Shown: positions 45,540 through 59,477, counted from the first letter of the stretch. The stretch: DNA of 64,000 nt from Hypericum androsaemum (GCA_963995505.1 OZ023195.1:5972109-6036108); one strand, 5' to 3'. Numbers and translations are program-made. The notes: generated from the sequence alone by a model not told the origin.

Positions 45540-47287
45540 TGAAAAAACTTGGATAACTATTTTGACCGGTGGTCAACGATAGATCAATCAATTTAATTTA
45601 TAAGATTAGTTAATCAAAATTAAATTACTTAAAATTCATTTTTTAATTTTTTGAGTGATTAAATAATAATTTTGATATTTATAAATAATAATTTTTGCAA
45701 TAAATTATAGAATATATAAAATTATTATTTTACATGTTAATACTAAATAATTTATTTTATAGAAAAAATCTAGTAAAACTAGTGATTTAGTCGGTCGGAT
45801 CGAGAAACAGAGAAAATTTTGGTGGCCTCCTAATCCATTTTTAAAAACATTGAGAAACAGTCATTCCGATTTTTTTAATCAGTTTGTCACGGAGGCTTCC
45901 TCTATGATCAATATTCCTCTTTTTATTCCGCCGGAAAAAGTCCTTTTGATCATCTGGAAGAGGGCTGATTAGTGTTGAAATCTAATTTTGTGAAATATAT
46001 AGTTAATCTGAATTTTATCACTACTCGTGATCTGATTCGATTTTCATAGGAATTATTCGATTAAGTAAGTAAATAAATACTAGACAGTTTTTACCCATAA
46101 AATATATATGAAATCTTAGTAAGTACACAGTTCCTACCAATAATTAAAGTCTACAGATGAGAAGTTCATCTTTTTACAGTTGTACCTGAACAATAAACAA
46201 ATTTTAAATTTACAAAAAATATGATTATTCGAAATCAAAATTTTGGTAGGGCAAAGTCTCAAGTCATATCAGTAACAAGAAGAAAAGCACCAAACATTTG
46301 GCTTTTGGAGAAAGTGATCAAAGTTGACAAATGAGTAATTTTACGGTCATACTAGTATTAATATTTGAATCATTAATAATTTAATAAAATTTAGAGAGAG
46401 TGAACATTTTAATACCTACCACAAAATTATTATTCGATAAATTTTACCAATTAAATATACCAAATTATATTTGTGGAGCTTTAACATTCTAAAATTTTCA
46501 GCCGACAAAGAGGAAAGTGGTAGAAGGCATGCAAAGGCAAAGCTAGGTTAAGCTTGTCCTAAAGCTTAAAAAATATTCAAAGATGCTTTCTGTTTTAATT
46601 GTCTGTCACTTAATAATGGCCCAATGTCATTGTCACGAATAATGAGGTCGTTTAAATGTCCATATTCTTTTTAGCATCTTCCTCTTTAATTTCTTCCAAT
46701 TATTTTCCCCTTATTAACTTTCTTTCAAATAACCTAAACTAGATCAATGGTGAAGCGAAATTCACGGATTTCTTGCCCCCTTCTTCAATACAATTGAAGA
46801 AGACATAATGCAGAGGGTCATTTGGAATGCTACTAGAGATTTGTATGCATGTGTACATAATTTTGGAGCTATAAAATTAATTACTTATGAAAAAAATATA
46901 AAATAGTAGTTTGTTCGATCCGTAAAATACATCAATTTTTATATAAAAAATTTGAGTTAAACTTTTCAAATAAAAAAAATATCAATACAAAACAACAAGG
47001 TCCGACTTTGGTGTTACCTTTGAGCATGTATTAAAATAGCGCATGTTGTTGTAGTGCGTCTAATATCCATTATTTGGTATCTAAAATATAGTACCTTTGG
47101 TGTCATTGATGTAACCATTCTTGGTAGACATTTTTTGAAAAATATAATACTTTACTTATAAAAAGACAAAAATTCCGACACGGAAGTTTAATCGGGAAAA
47201 TTCATACAACATCACAGAGACATGGAAGTTTCCTAATTTTCAATGGAGGAGGAATCGGCAAAGGTTGAAGGTGACGTTTGCCTAACA
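45540..47287. other. AT-rich spacer, no gene recognised
   Basis: No coding similarity. ATTTCTTTT at 47288-47296 is the left target duplication of the next element. Confidence 0.5.
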
Positions 47288-47480
47288 ATTTCTTTTCGGC
47301 AAATTGCCCGCGGGTCTGAGAGATTTACTTAAATTATTATTTTAGTCCCTGTTATTTCAAAATCAAAAGTTTGGTCCCCCGAGTTTACTTTTATTGAACT
47401 CTAAAGTCCTCATTGATGTCATCATTCGATTTATTTTAAAAATGACAGTTATACCCTTCAATAAAAAAATATTCAATTTA

Positions 47481-48110
47481 GTAATTAGTAATAATTTTAT
47501 TAGATAAAATTATCTAAAATTATATTTGATGATGGATTATGCAACCTCTAATTATGTATCAATTTATACGTTGTCATAAATTTTATTATAGTTGATGAAA
47601 TTCTGTAATTTTATTTTCATAATAAATTTTGTCATTAATTTGTTATGTTACTTATACAACAATCTTGTTATAAATATGAAATTAGTGCATAAGAAAAAAT
47701 AAGCGGAAATTTAGTAATTAGTAATAATTTTATTAGATAAAATTATCAAAAATTATATTTGATGATGGATTATGCAACCTCTAATTATATGTAAATTTAT
47801 ACTTTGTCATAAATTTTGTGATAGTTAATGAATACGGTCAATTTTATTTTCTGAATAAATTTTGTCATCAATTTGTTATGTTACTTGTATATTGTCATAA
47901 ATATGAAATTAATGCATAAGAAAAGAACATACATGTCTCTTGTTTGGTTGTTTATTAAATTCATTCGCAAATTTTAATTACATTTGATGATGGATTATGC
48001 CACCTCTAATTATGTGTCAATTAAAACTTTGCCATAAATTTTGTTATAGTTGATGAATTTCTGCAATTTTAATTTCTGCAATTTTATTTTGTGAACTTAT
48101 GAATTAAGCT
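47481..48110. repeat. 233-bp tandem repeat, 2.6 copies
   Basis: GTAATTAGTAATAATTTTAT begins units at 47481 and 47714; a third partial copy restarts at about 47980 (ATTTGATGATGGATTATGC). Units share GCAACCTCTAATTA and TTTTGTCAT(T/C)AATTTGTTAT. Confidence 0.88.
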
Positions 48111-48196
48111 ACTCTAATTAAGTGTCAAATTTTTTTGTTATAGTTGAAAAAATGACTTTGCGGAATGTACGAATAACTTTGAAATATGATTGAGAA

Positions 48197-48577
48197 ATGT
48201 ACTACAACAGTGAAATCAGATTTTATTACATCGGTGGATTTGAAAAAAAGATAAAGTGTTATAAAGATTTTTCCTATGATGTGTTATTAACAAAAGTATA
48301 TGAAAAGACTATTGGTCCTGGTGAAGAAGTTTGTAGGCTGCTATTTAGATATCCAATTGACAGAGAGAAATTTCATCAAATGCCTATTGACAATGATGGA
48401 GATGTTAGGAATATGGTTTACACAATGATAAGATTTGTAGGACCGTACAAGAGTGTGATTTATTTGAAAATCATTGTGGAGAAGAGGGTGTCAAATAATT
48501 ACCAAATATTGGATGTTCATGAAAACCAGTTAATGAGTAATGATGGAGCTGCAACCATCTTCTTCTATGTTTTCTGA
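48197..48577 (+). pseudogene. MuDR-type transposase N-terminal (PB1-like) fragment
   Basis: 126 residues with IRFYYIGGFEKKIKCYKDFS, YDVLLTKVYEKT, a PIDREKFHQMPIDNDGDVRN segment and VIYLKIIVEKR. The pattern (YxGG, D(F/Y)SY..L...VYE, P(I/L).ND.DV..M, V.L.I.VE) is the PB1-like N-terminal domain of plant MuDR transposases. The catalytic DDE and zinc-finger domains are missing, so it is a remnant. Its presence inside a 9-bp-TSD element supports the MULE classification. Confidence 0.65.
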
Positions 48578-49547
48578 CAATTTTCTCAGAAACATACCGA
48601 TTCCAACGACGGAGAGGCGACCAGGAGGCCACCGAGGCCTACCTCTGTCGGAAATTTGCACCCACCACTACCACCTCTTCCACCATCCATTTTTACCGAT
48701 CACCACAAAACACAAACAATGGAACAATTCAATCACAGCAAATTTCATCTCCGAACTGTCGACTCCTCGCCTCCACCTAAAAGAAGTTCTCTCCACAAAC
48801 CATAGACAATCAAACTTGAAAATCAACCCAAAATTAAACAACAAAACAAAGAAAAATTAAGCAAAAGGAATAAGAGAAAAAGGAAAATTTTGAAAAGTAA
48901 TTTAAAAGGCGGTTACTGGGATGCTAGGGTTGTCCAGGAATCGAGGAAGGCGTGAGCAGAGGTGACTTGGTGATCGGAGAGAAGCTGATGGGCAAGGAGG
49001 TTGAGCTCGAAAATGAGCGAGTTGAGCCGAGCCGAGCCAAACCATCCTGAGACAAGCTGCTTAACCTCGATAGTGACGATGATGACGTCGGGGAGCTCAA
49101 TAAGCCAAAATCAGAAATTGCCCTCACGTGGCCCTGCGTTTTACCAATGGCCTCCTCCAACTCGCACCGAGCCAAATCGCCCTCACCTTTCGAACCCTAG
49201 ACAGGTGGAGACATTGATTTTGGTTTCTAGGATTTAGTGAGATGGGAAGAGAAGATGTATAAAGGTTGGATTTTATGATTTGAATGGTGTGATTTGGGTG
49301 TTCGAAGCCGGTTCTGATGTTAGTCTAGTCGGAGAAGATGACCCTCTCGTCGGAGCTTATTTTTATTTAAATAAAAGGACATAATAGTCATTTGCATGAC
49401 TAAAAAAATAACTTAACGTCAGCGAAGGGCCTTAGAGTTCAATAAAAGAAAACTATGAGACCAAATTTTCTATTTCAAAATAATAGGGACTAAAACAGTA
49501 ATTTAAACAAATCCCCGGGACCTGAAGATAATTTTCCCATTTCTTTT

Positions 49548-50638
49548 TATTTTAACCCTTTTCTTATTTGGCTATACTTGTTGACTTTAAATTGCCATGA
49601 TCGATCGTCGTAGTCACTAATTATACATTAGACTATTCTAAACTAATGTGAGTTATGAAGTCAAATTTTAATTAACGGCTATATTAAAATTTGTTACAAA
49701 AATTATTTAATATTTTTTACGACTCTGTCAGTTTAAGTATTAATTGGTCGCTAAATCTTCGAATATGTACTAGTTCTTATGTAAGATAAAAAAAAGTCCA
49801 TTCAAAGTAGCTGCCCAGTACGAGGTGTGCCCGGGCACTTTTGTATATTTTTTTTATTTTCAAGTCTTAGAAATAAAAATTTATTATTAAAAAAATCATC
49901 TCTAAATAAACACGGTGCTCTCCACTTGATCTACTGGACTTCGTTTTTCACTTGAAAACACATTCTTTTTATTATAGCTTTGTTTCTTTCAGGTCTTCAG
50001 CAACAACTTTTGCATTGTCACCTTCATGGTCAGAAAGAGAAAAATATTCAAGCATTCTTACTTATTAAAAAGAGAAAAATACTGAAGTTGAAATAACAAA
50101 TGAGAGTATGAGCCAATTTAATAATAATTTTTATTATTAATCAATCAATTTTCGAAATTAAAACCAAATATGTAACTTTTTTCAACGACTTCACCGTGGG
50201 TGCGTTGGAAAAATGAAATGCAACCTTTTAGTGACGTCCGGTGTAATGGGCCGTTTGCCGGATAAGACCCAAACTATAATAAATGCCATTAGGCAACCAT
50301 ACATCTCACGTGGCTAGTCTCCACATTAATAAACCTCACTTTTTTAATGTTATTCAAAGTCAAAATTTGTCTAATTCTGTCTTTATATCGTAATTTTTCT
50401 AATGGTATTTTTTATATTTATCGTATTTGATTCTAAGATATTCTTAAATAAAATTAAATTTTTTACTAATTGGATCAACTTCTATCGATAAACCTTACTT
50501 CTTTTTCACTCAATAATGAAAGACCAACACATCATCAATCACTAAAAACACACACAAAATAACTCATCATTTTTTCCCGAAAGGGGGCAAGAAAATTTTA
50601 GATTGATGCAAAAACTTTATAGCCTTTAAAAGATATAT
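49548..50638. other. AT-rich spacer, no gene recognised
   Basis: No coding or repeat signal; precedes the 3' LTR at 50639. Confidence 0.5.
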
Positions 50639-53548
50639 TGAATAATCCCTCTCTTTCTCTCTTGCAACGGATTGTAAGCTCTACTCTTTATCATTATAGT
50701 GTATATACATCTAATCACACATAGAAAAAATAATAATTGGAGAAAGATAAATTACAATTATTAAAAATTCAATTTAATACAAGATATTTGTTAAATGGAA
50801 AGATTCATCTTACTCAATGGTGAATCAACTACAAAGCTTATGTACACGAGTTCCTAACGCTTAGATTGGTGATAAGTTAATTACATGTATATCTACACAT
50901 GTACAAGATTAATTGTAGGTGGCTGATGGAGGTAGTTCTAATGTCAGATTGAATGGCTAGAACGTGAGGAATGAGAAGACGAAGATTGCAGCCAACAAGA
51001 GACGTTGCAGGATTTCATAAATTAAAAAGAACTTCGATCAAATCAGCAACACGATCCAATAACAAGTAACGTAAAATTATGCAGCAGTAAAAAACTGCAG
51101 GCATCGGTTGAATAATAGCAGGTTCACATGATTAAAGATTTATTTTACCCTTTAACACTCTCCCTCAAGTTGGTGTGTAGATATCACAAACACCCAACTT
51201 GGAAATATGCTCATTGAACAACTTTGTGCTGACAGGTTTAGTGAACAAATCTGCAGGTTGCTCTTCAGGTGGCACATATGGCGTGATAATGTTAACAACT
51301 TGCACATGATCTTGGATGAAGTAGCAGTCAATCTCTATATGTTTGGTACATTTGTGGAAGACATGATTGGAGACAATATGGATTGCAGCTTTGTTGCCAC
51401 AATAGAGCTTCATAGGACCCTTAACTGGGAACTGTAGTTCATTAAGTAGACTTTTAACCCAAATTAGTTCTTGGGATGTAGCAGGCATTGCCCTGTACTC
51501 CACCTCAGCATTGGAGAGTGACACAATATTTAGTTTCTTTGATTTTCAAATGAGTGGATTGTCTCCAACAAGCACACAATAGCCCATGGTGGACCTTCTG
51601 TTATCAATGCATCCACTGTAGTCTGAATATGTAAAAGCAGTAACATTGAGATTGATATTCCTTTCATCAAAATTCTTTTGCTCGGACATCCTTTTAAGTA
51701 TTTCCGAATTTTCTCCATCACTTCAACATGTTGAACACGAGGAGAGTGCATTATTTGGCTGATTAAACTAACAACATAATTGATGTTCGGCTTTATGAGT
51801 TAGATGGATCAGTTAACCTACTATTTTTTGAAGCTGGAGCACCTCTTTATAAAATTCCTCTTTTTATTTGATATTTTCATATTATGTTCAACAAGGGTGT
51901 TAAATGGTTTTGCTTCGAGTTTCTTTGCATCTTTTAATAGACACTCTGTTGGATGAGTAGGAAAGCTCAACACCAAGAAAATATTTTAATTTTTCCAAGT
52001 CCTTAATAGCAAATCTCTTATGTAGATCAAGTTTAAGTTATTCTATAAGTAAATCATTACTATCAATAATTAAAATATCATTAACATAAATAAGAAGAAT
52101 AAACTTACATTGGTTGCCATTGGAGATAAAGAGAGAGGAGTCTGAATATCATTTCTTGAATCTCAACTTAAATAACTCACTACTGAGTTTGTTATACCAA
52201 GCTCGAGGTGATTTTTTGAAGCCATAAATAGCTTTGTTTAGCTTATATACCATGCCATATTATTCTTGCTCAAGTCTCGAAGGCAGATTCATGTAGATTT
52301 TCTCTTCAATGTTGCCTTATAAGAAGGCATTTTTAACATCCATATTCTTCATGTTCCATCACAAATGGACAATAACAAATATTAAAATACGTATGGTGTT
52401 TATTTTGACCATGGGAGCAAATATTTTACTATAATTCATGCTAGGAGTTTGAGTAAAACCTTTTACTACTAAACGTGCCATGTGTCTCTCTATAGAGCCA
52501 TCACTTTTATGCTTTATCTTATAGATCCACTTACAATCTATAGCCTTTTTTTAGTAGGAAGATCAATTATGTTCAAAGTTCTTAAGTACATTAAGCTCTT
52601 CTTTCATAGTTAACCTCCATTCCTTAAACTTTACTGACTCATTGAAATCTTTTGGTGCAGTAGCATTAGCTAAACAGGTTAAAATGCTATATGTTTAGGA
52701 GCTACATTCCTATAAGACGTATAATTTTTAATAGGATGCTGACAATTGAATGTCTAAAAGTCCTTTAATATGGTGTTTGGTACTCTTGTTCTATTGTACC
52801 TTCTTAATAATGCAATTCTATCATTCATGTCATCAATTTTCCTTCCTTCTTTTCTAATTTCTCCCGAGTTATTAAGTGGGTTAGGAGACATACCTTGAGT
52901 AGATTCAAATTCTTCTGTTTGATCGGTGCCTTGAAGTTCTTGTCTCTTTTAAGTAGCTTCACTACATGCAATTTTATTTTCACTCCATAGTTCATGTTAC
53001 TTACCTTTTGCAGAATAAACAGAGAGATGATCAACGATGCATCTTATTCATAGTTCATGTTATGATTCTCCCCCTTAATCACATAAAGAAAAATAATAAT
53101 TAAAGGAAGATAAATTACAATCACCAAAAGTTCAATTTAGTACAAGATATTTGTTAAATGGAAATATTCAACTTATTCAATGGTGAATTAGTTACAAAGC
53201 TTATATGCACGAGTTCCTAATGACTAGATTAGTGATCAGTTAATTACATATATATCTACAATTGTGTAATATTAATTGCAGGTGGCTGCTGGAGGTAGTT
53301 CCAAGGTCAAATTGAATGGTTGGAACGTAAAGAATGAGGAGAAGAATGTTGCAGCCAACAAGAAACATCGCACGAATTCATGAATCAATAAGCACCTCAA
53401 TCAAATCAGCAACATGATCCAAGAACAAGTGGCGTAAAATTCTGCAGTAGTCAGGTGCAGAAATCTGCAGTAGTAAGAAACTGTAGAGGAACAGCAGAGT
53501 AGCAGATCCTATCCACACATGATTAAAGATCTTTTTTACTCTTTAACA
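50639..53548 (-). mobile_element. Internally deleted Copia element (LTR - RT/RNase H - LTR)
   Basis: The 3' LTR at 50639-51157 (minus: TGTTAAAGGG...CA) is preceded by the polypurine tract CCAACTTGAGGGAGAG (51158-51173). A second LTR copy is at about 53066-53548 (starts TGTTAAAGAG on the minus strand), less complete at its inner end and without a recognisable primer-binding site. Shared blocks include GAGTTCCTAA, GCAGCCAACAAGA and AACAAGT(A/G)(A/G)CGTAAAAT. ATATT occurs at 50635-50639 and 53549-53553, probably the 5-bp duplication, overlapping the LTR's first T. Gag, protease and integrase are deleted. Confidence 0.8.
51165..52860 (-). pseudogene. Copia RT/RNase H remnant
   Basis: Minus strand: WIYKIKHKSDGSIER and MARLVVKGFTQ (about 52540-52440), the start of Copia RT; degraded RT to 51750; then RNase H pieces with EVMEKIRKYLKG (51530-51751) and SNAEVEYRAMPATSQELIWV, YCGNKAAIHI, FTKPVSTKLFNEHISKLGV (51524-51165), ending just before the polypurine tract. 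Multiple stops and frame changes; non-functional. Confidence 0.85.
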
Positions 53549-53949
53549 ATATTTTAATATATTTTTAACAGAGTATCATATTGTTAGTTTAATTTAAAAA
53601 ATACGAGTATGAAAAAACTATTTAAACCAAGAATCCAAACACAAAATTAGAGAATTTCTCGGTGAGTTGGTATACAATGTTAGATTTGGAGCATGATGAA
53701 TCGTACACTGCTAAACTAGTATCGGGGATACATATAAAGTTCAGGTTTTTGCATAAATTTAAAAAAATGACATGGAGGTTGACCCGAGATTTCTCCCATC
53801 CTCTAGGTTTACCGGTCTGACTGGTCAGATTACAGGTCAGACTAGACCTTTTTAACCCCCTACCTTTCACATTTGGCTTTCCCAGCGGTCCCCATTTCTT
53901 AAAGTCCAACCCATAATTTTCGAGATTTTAAGAAAAAACACAATTTTAC

Positions 53950-54090
53950 TATTCTCTCTCAAAAACTAACGCATCATTTCCTTCCTAACACACTTTCACT
54001 TTTCTCTCTCCAAAACTAATGCAGCACATTTACTCTTCTCTCTCCAAAACAAAGCAACACACTTTTACATCTCTCTTCAAAAAAACTAAG
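53950..54090. repeat. ~36-bp pyrimidine-rich tandem repeat
   Basis: Three to four units built on CTTCTCTCTCCAAAACTAA/AACAAA followed by GCA(G/A)CACA. Confidence 0.65.
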
Positions 54091-54370
54091 AAAATTTTCT
54101 TCACCCTCCAATTCTACCTTTTCCATTTTCTAAAACGATTTATCCTTCCTCCTCTTCCATCTCTTTTCTACAATGAAGAACCCACATGGTGTCGACTCTC
54201 ATGGAGAGATAAGAATGAACGAATGGGTTCCATACATTCCTAGGTCGGAAGACAGTGTTGGCTTTTCAATCTTTCTCTCAAGCTTTTTAGGTTATCGATC
54301 TTGCATTTCTTATTCCTAATCTTCTTAACTGGGCGGTGGCTGGTAGATTTGAGGGGTGGGAGGTGAAGAG

Positions 54371-54753
54371 TGAAAAGAAATAAGAACTCATGAATGAGCT
54401 TCAATAGAGCTCAGTAGAAGCTCGCGTGAGCTTGGAGATGGTAAAGGCTCGAAGAGAGAGAAACAAATAAAGGAGGCAGTAGTTTTGGTGGGAGAAAGAA
54501 TTATTCCCTATTTTCACTTAATTTCTCTGTACAATAACTAGCTATTTATTTATACTAACTAAACTTTGTATCTATTTACAAGTAATAAACTAACGGGCCT
54601 TATGTTGAGAGCCCAAACTCAGCCCAGTTCAATCATACAACCCATCAGGAAATATATCTTCAAGTAGTACCATAGGTTCACTTGTATGCTGCAACTCAAT
54701 ACTACCAGTAGCCTCTGCATCAGCGTTGTGATCATGATGCTCATGAGTTAAGA
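54371..54753 (-). repeat. 3' LTR of outer Copia
   Basis: 383 bp. Aligns base for base with 59478-59816 plus 62466-62508. Confidence 0.95.
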
Positions 54754-54779
54754 TCCCCCTACAAGTTGGGTTGTGTATG

Positions 54780-57700
54780 TCAATAAGACCCAACTTAGAG
54801 ATAAGAAACTCGAACCTCTGAACTGCGAGGCCTTTTGTGAGAACATCAGCAAATTAAAACAGAGTATTCACATAGAATAACTTAACCAAGTCATGTTGCA
54901 CCTTCTCGCGCACAATATGACAATCTATTTCGATGTGTTCATACACTCATAAAACATAGTATTCTCAGTAATATGTAAAGCCGATTTGTTATCATAATAC
55001 AACAAAGCTAGTCCGGGAGATGGATGATCCATATTTGTCAATAAATAAGTTAACCACTGCACTTCACGAATAGTGGATGTCATAGCTCGATATTCGGCCT
55101 CAGAAGATGAATTAGAAACTGTCATATTTCTTAGCCTTCCAAGAAACCAAAGAGTTGCCAAGAAAGATGCAATAACCAATAACTGTGAGTCGTGTATCTT
55201 CGCAAGCTGCGCAACTACTATCAGAATAGGCCTTTAACTTGCCATCGGATGCAGCAGAGAAAAAAAAACCAACTCCTAGAGAGTGCTTGATGTACTTTAG
55301 AACTCAATAAGCAGCTCGCAGATGAATATCAATAGGCTTAGTAAGAAACTGATTAAGTTGTTGCACAATAAAGCTGATATCGGGCCGTGTAGTTGTGAAA
55401 TACAATAATTTACCAATAAGGCATCTGTAAAGATGAGAATCTTCAACTACCTCGATACCATCGATGGTGGTTTTTGGAATAGGCTGCCCTTTGCTATCGT
55501 AAGCCAATAAGTCAAGCAGAGTACCCTTTTCAGAACTGAGTTTCACAGTGATATCAACTAGAGATCGAGCAGGTTTGCAATTTAAGTAACCAACATCCTG
55601 CAGAATGCCAATAGCATACTTTTTCTGTGACAGATGAATACCTGCTGGATTTTGTGCCAGTTCTAAGCCAGGAAAATACTGCAAAAAACCTAGATCTTTA
55701 AGCTTCAGTGTTAACTCTAAATGAGCTTTAGTTGTTGCTATAACTTATTCTGATGTTCCTGTCAAGATAATGTCATCAACATAAATTAATAGGACTGTAA
55801 AACTGCTAGCATCCTTCTTAGTGAACAGAGAGTGATCATGGTGAGACTTGTGATATCCAAAGGCAAGAAGGATGGAAGTGAGCTTGGCAAACCATTGTCT
55901 ACTGGCTTGCTTGAGCCCATAAAGTGACTTCTATAGCTTACAAACATTGTGTTTATCCTCTGAATTGGCAGACAAACCAAGTGGAAGCTTTATATAAACC
56001 TCCTCCTCAAGCTCACCATAGAGAAAAGCATTATTCACATCCAACTAATGAAGATACCACCCATTTTTAACTACCAAGGCTATAAGAATACGAATGGTTG
56101 TCATCTTGGCAATGGGACTGAAGGTCTCAAAATAACCAAAGCCAATAGATTGGGTAAACCATTGAGCCACCAATTGTGCCTTGTACCTTTCTATAGAGCC
56201 ATCAACCTTGTGTTTAATCTTAAAGACCCATTTATTACCAACAAGCTTTTTTCCTGGTGGTAAAGAAGTTAACTGCCAAGTATGATTCTCCTCAAGAGCC
56301 TTGAGCTCCTACTTCATTGCATTGATCCAACATTCATCCTTAATAGCTTCCTCAAATGTACGAAGTTCAGTAGCACTAGCTACAGAACAAGTAAAAATCC
56401 TATATCTAGATGACAAATGTTGGTAAATAAAGTAAGAATGTATTGGATAAGGAAGTACAGTAGCAACACAGGTGGAAGAAGATGATACCTGAGTTGGAGA
56501 GTTATTATTTGAACGCGATGGAATCACATGATAGTCATATTGGTTGAGGTACTGTGGGATAGTTTTGGTTCTGGTTGACCTGCGATGTGCAGGAAGTACA
56601 GGTTGGGTTGCTACAAGAGAAGATGGATGAGATGGTTGGGCTGGTACAGAATCTGGAGAATCGGGTAAAGATGGAGATGGGAGTGTAGGTGGTGGTAGTG
56701 CAATAGAAGGTTGTGGTATGGGCAAAGAAGTTAGCGGTGTGGGTAGGACTAAATCTGCAGGTTTATAAGTCTGGAAATAGGTACCATTGTAAACAGAGTC
56801 CTTCTTGAAAGGAAAAAGGTGCTCATAAAAGATCGCATCTTATGAGACTAAAACACTATGGGATTCTAGATCATATAACTTGTAACCCTTAATTCCGATA
56901 GGAATTCCCAGAAAGACTTATTGCCTAGCCCAGGACTGAAACTTGGTTCTATGTGCAGAAGGAGTTGCAGCATAGGCCAAACAGCCAAATATACGAAGGT
57001 GATTATACTGAGGTAATTGCTAGAAAAGAATAGCATATGGAATGTTATTCTTGAGGCTAGAGGATGGGGTTCTATTCATTAAATATGCTGCATATAAGAC
57101 AGCATCCCCCCCCCCCAATATATTAACAGGCATACTAGACTGAAATGGCAGGGCTCTAGCTTTGTTTAATATAGTTTGATGTCGCCTTTCTACCCGACCA
57201 TTTTGCTGGGGCGTGTAGGCGTAACTCATCTCATGTAGAATGCCTTTTTCTTTACCCTGATCAGTACTAATCACCTTAACTAATCTGCGAAATTGAGTGC
57301 TCACCATAGCACAGAAGCTGACTATAATTCGTCTAACTTCACTTTTTTTTCATCAAATACAAACAAGTGTACCGAGACTTGTCATCAACTATGGTTAAGA
57401 AGTAGTAAAAACCATCAAAAATTGGAAGAGCATATTTTCCCCATATGTCCATGTGTACTAAATCAAACACATCAGCTGCAACAGAGCCACTGTCATGAAA
57501 AGGCAATTGTTTATGGCTAGCAAATGACATATCTCACAATGATAATTTGCTCTAGGTATAACAAAAGAGTCTAATTGATGTATATGCTATAATTTTGGGT
57601 AAGGTAGATGTCCTAGGTGACAATGCTATACATCTAAATCAAATTGGTGAAAAGTGGTAGCAGCAACAAGTTTAGGAGAAGTCGTGGGTAAGGAAACAGG

Positions 57701-59400
57701 TGAGTGTGTAGGATATAAAGTCTATGTGATTCCACGATGCTACCAATCACTCTCGAATAGATTAGGTTCTGAATCAAGCAAACATTAGATTTAAAACAGG
57801 TTAGAAGGAAAAAGACATAGTTAATTGGCTAACAGACAAGAGATTAAAAGTAAAAGATGGAACAACTAGGACATTGAAAAGATATAGGTTAGGTGAGAGC
57901 TTAATTGTGCCTCTATGAGTGGCTAAGGTAGTATGATTGTTAGGTAATGTGATAAGAACATTTGAGACAGACTCATAAGTAACAAAAGAGTCAAGAGAAC
58001 AAGCTATGTGATCGAACACCCCTGAGTCAATGATCCAGTTGCTGGAATAAACAGAGTGGACATTGACATGATGAAAAAAATGAGTAGAGTTGACAGAATT
58101 GATATCAGAAATGCAGTTGGTACCAATAGAATTGGCATAAGGCTAGGAAAGAGCTGAACTATCAGAATGTGTGGTAGAAGACTGGAAATGGTGATCTGGA
58201 TATCCACTAGAATGTTAAACCAATACAATTAGGCTAGAATATTATTCTGGGATTAAAGCCAGTTTGGTTAAACCCTCATTCATGTCTTATAATCCTTCTA
58301 CGGAGACTTAATTAGAAGAATGTGAAATACTTCAATTAATAGGATAAAGACTACCAAAACGAGCTCTAGAGACTCCAGAAGATGCAGTAAACTGTCATGG
58401 TGACCTTCTAGATGATCCACTTCCAGTGTTCATAGTGTTAGTGAAAAGAAAATTTGGTGGAAAGCCATGCTTCATTTGACACTTATATATGGTATGTCCA
58501 TTTTTACCACAATAAGTGCAAGTAGCAGCTTTCTTGATGTTATTCCATGACTTCTTGCCATTAAAACCACCATAACTAGATCCAAAAGCAGTATTAGCAA
58601 TTGATAAACTAGTTCCTAGCCTAACATCATGTACAGAACCAGATCCAGAAACTAAATTCATATAAGCTTCATTCAAAAGTTGTTGTTCATGTTGCAGTGC
58701 AAAAAATAAGGCTTTATTAACATCAGGAAGTGGATCCATGAGCATAATCTGAGAGGTAACGGTACTATAGTTCTCATTTAAACCAATGAGAAATCGAATA
58801 ACCTGATCATCCTCCTAATATAAATGATTCACTCGCACAGATTCATAGAGATTACTGCATTTCTCTTTATCTAAACATTTGGAGAGAGCAATTGGCCTAA
58901 ACTCACAAAAATCATCCCAATAGTTTGAAATGCAGTGAAGTAATCAGTGACAGATATTGCACCTTATTTAAGAGAACAGAGTTCCATCTGAAGTCTCGCT
59001 ATCTTCATAGAATCTCTGCGACCAAATCTTCCCTTAAAATCTGCCCAAATTACAGCTGCGGTCTCCAAGCAGCTTACACTTCGAGCAATCGCAGGCTTCA
59101 TAGAGCCTACCAACCAGCTCAATACCATACTATTGTAGATTTCCCATTCCTTGTACGAATCATCGTCAATATCAGGTGAAGGAGTAGATCCATCAACAAT
59201 CGGCCGCTTCCTCTTAGAACGAAGTGCGCGTTTCATAGATCAACTCCAGCTCAAGTAATTACTCGCTTTAAAGATGGAGCTGCTAAGATTAAATCAGCAT
59301 TCTCGCTCGAGTGGAGATAGTAGAGTGTATTCTCACCCGGAGTAGTTGACGAATGCAAATCCACAGGGAGCGGACCTCGCGGCTCTCTAATCGCAGCCAT
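54780..59400 (-). pseudogene. Outer Copia gag-pol, decayed
   Basis: Gag starts at ATG 59400 (MAAIREPRGPLPVDL) and, after a frame break, continues through MKRALRSKRK to the CCHC knuckle CTYCGKNGHTIYKC (about 58520-58480). Protease has WIIDSGVFDHI (about 58040-58005) with the catalytic DSG intact. Integrase has FDLVHMDIWG (57530-57339) and STDQGKEKG plus YTPQQNGRVERRHQ (57307-57020). RT begins KWVFKIKHKVDGSIER (about 56240), keeps LIYVDDIILTG (about 55790) and PARSLVDITVKLSSEKG, and leads to RNase H with SSSEAEYRAM and YYDNKSALHI (55179-54925). In-frame stops separate the blocks, although several active-site motifs survive. Confidence 0.92.
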
Positions 59401-59477
59401 CACTAGTCAAAATCAAGAAGAATGAACAGAATTGAAGGATCTACTCTATACTTGAAGTGTCTAGAGCTCTGATACCA

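Larger units (their letters stand above)
47297..49538 (+). mobile_element. MULE (2242 bp) with transposase N-terminal remnant and exact 9-bp TSD
   Basis: Left end CGGCAAATTGCCCGCGGGTC and right end inverted GGGAAAATTATCTTCAGGTC. Pairing runs about 140 bp, including ATTTTAGTCCCT, TTTTATTGAACTCTAA and GACGT/GATGT blocks. Exact 9-bp duplications ATTTCTTTT lie at 47288-47296 and 49539-49547. The interior holds 233-bp tandem repeats, the MuDR-like fragment at 48197-48577, and a G+C-rich stretch at 48920-49230 of unknown origin. Confidence 0.92.
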
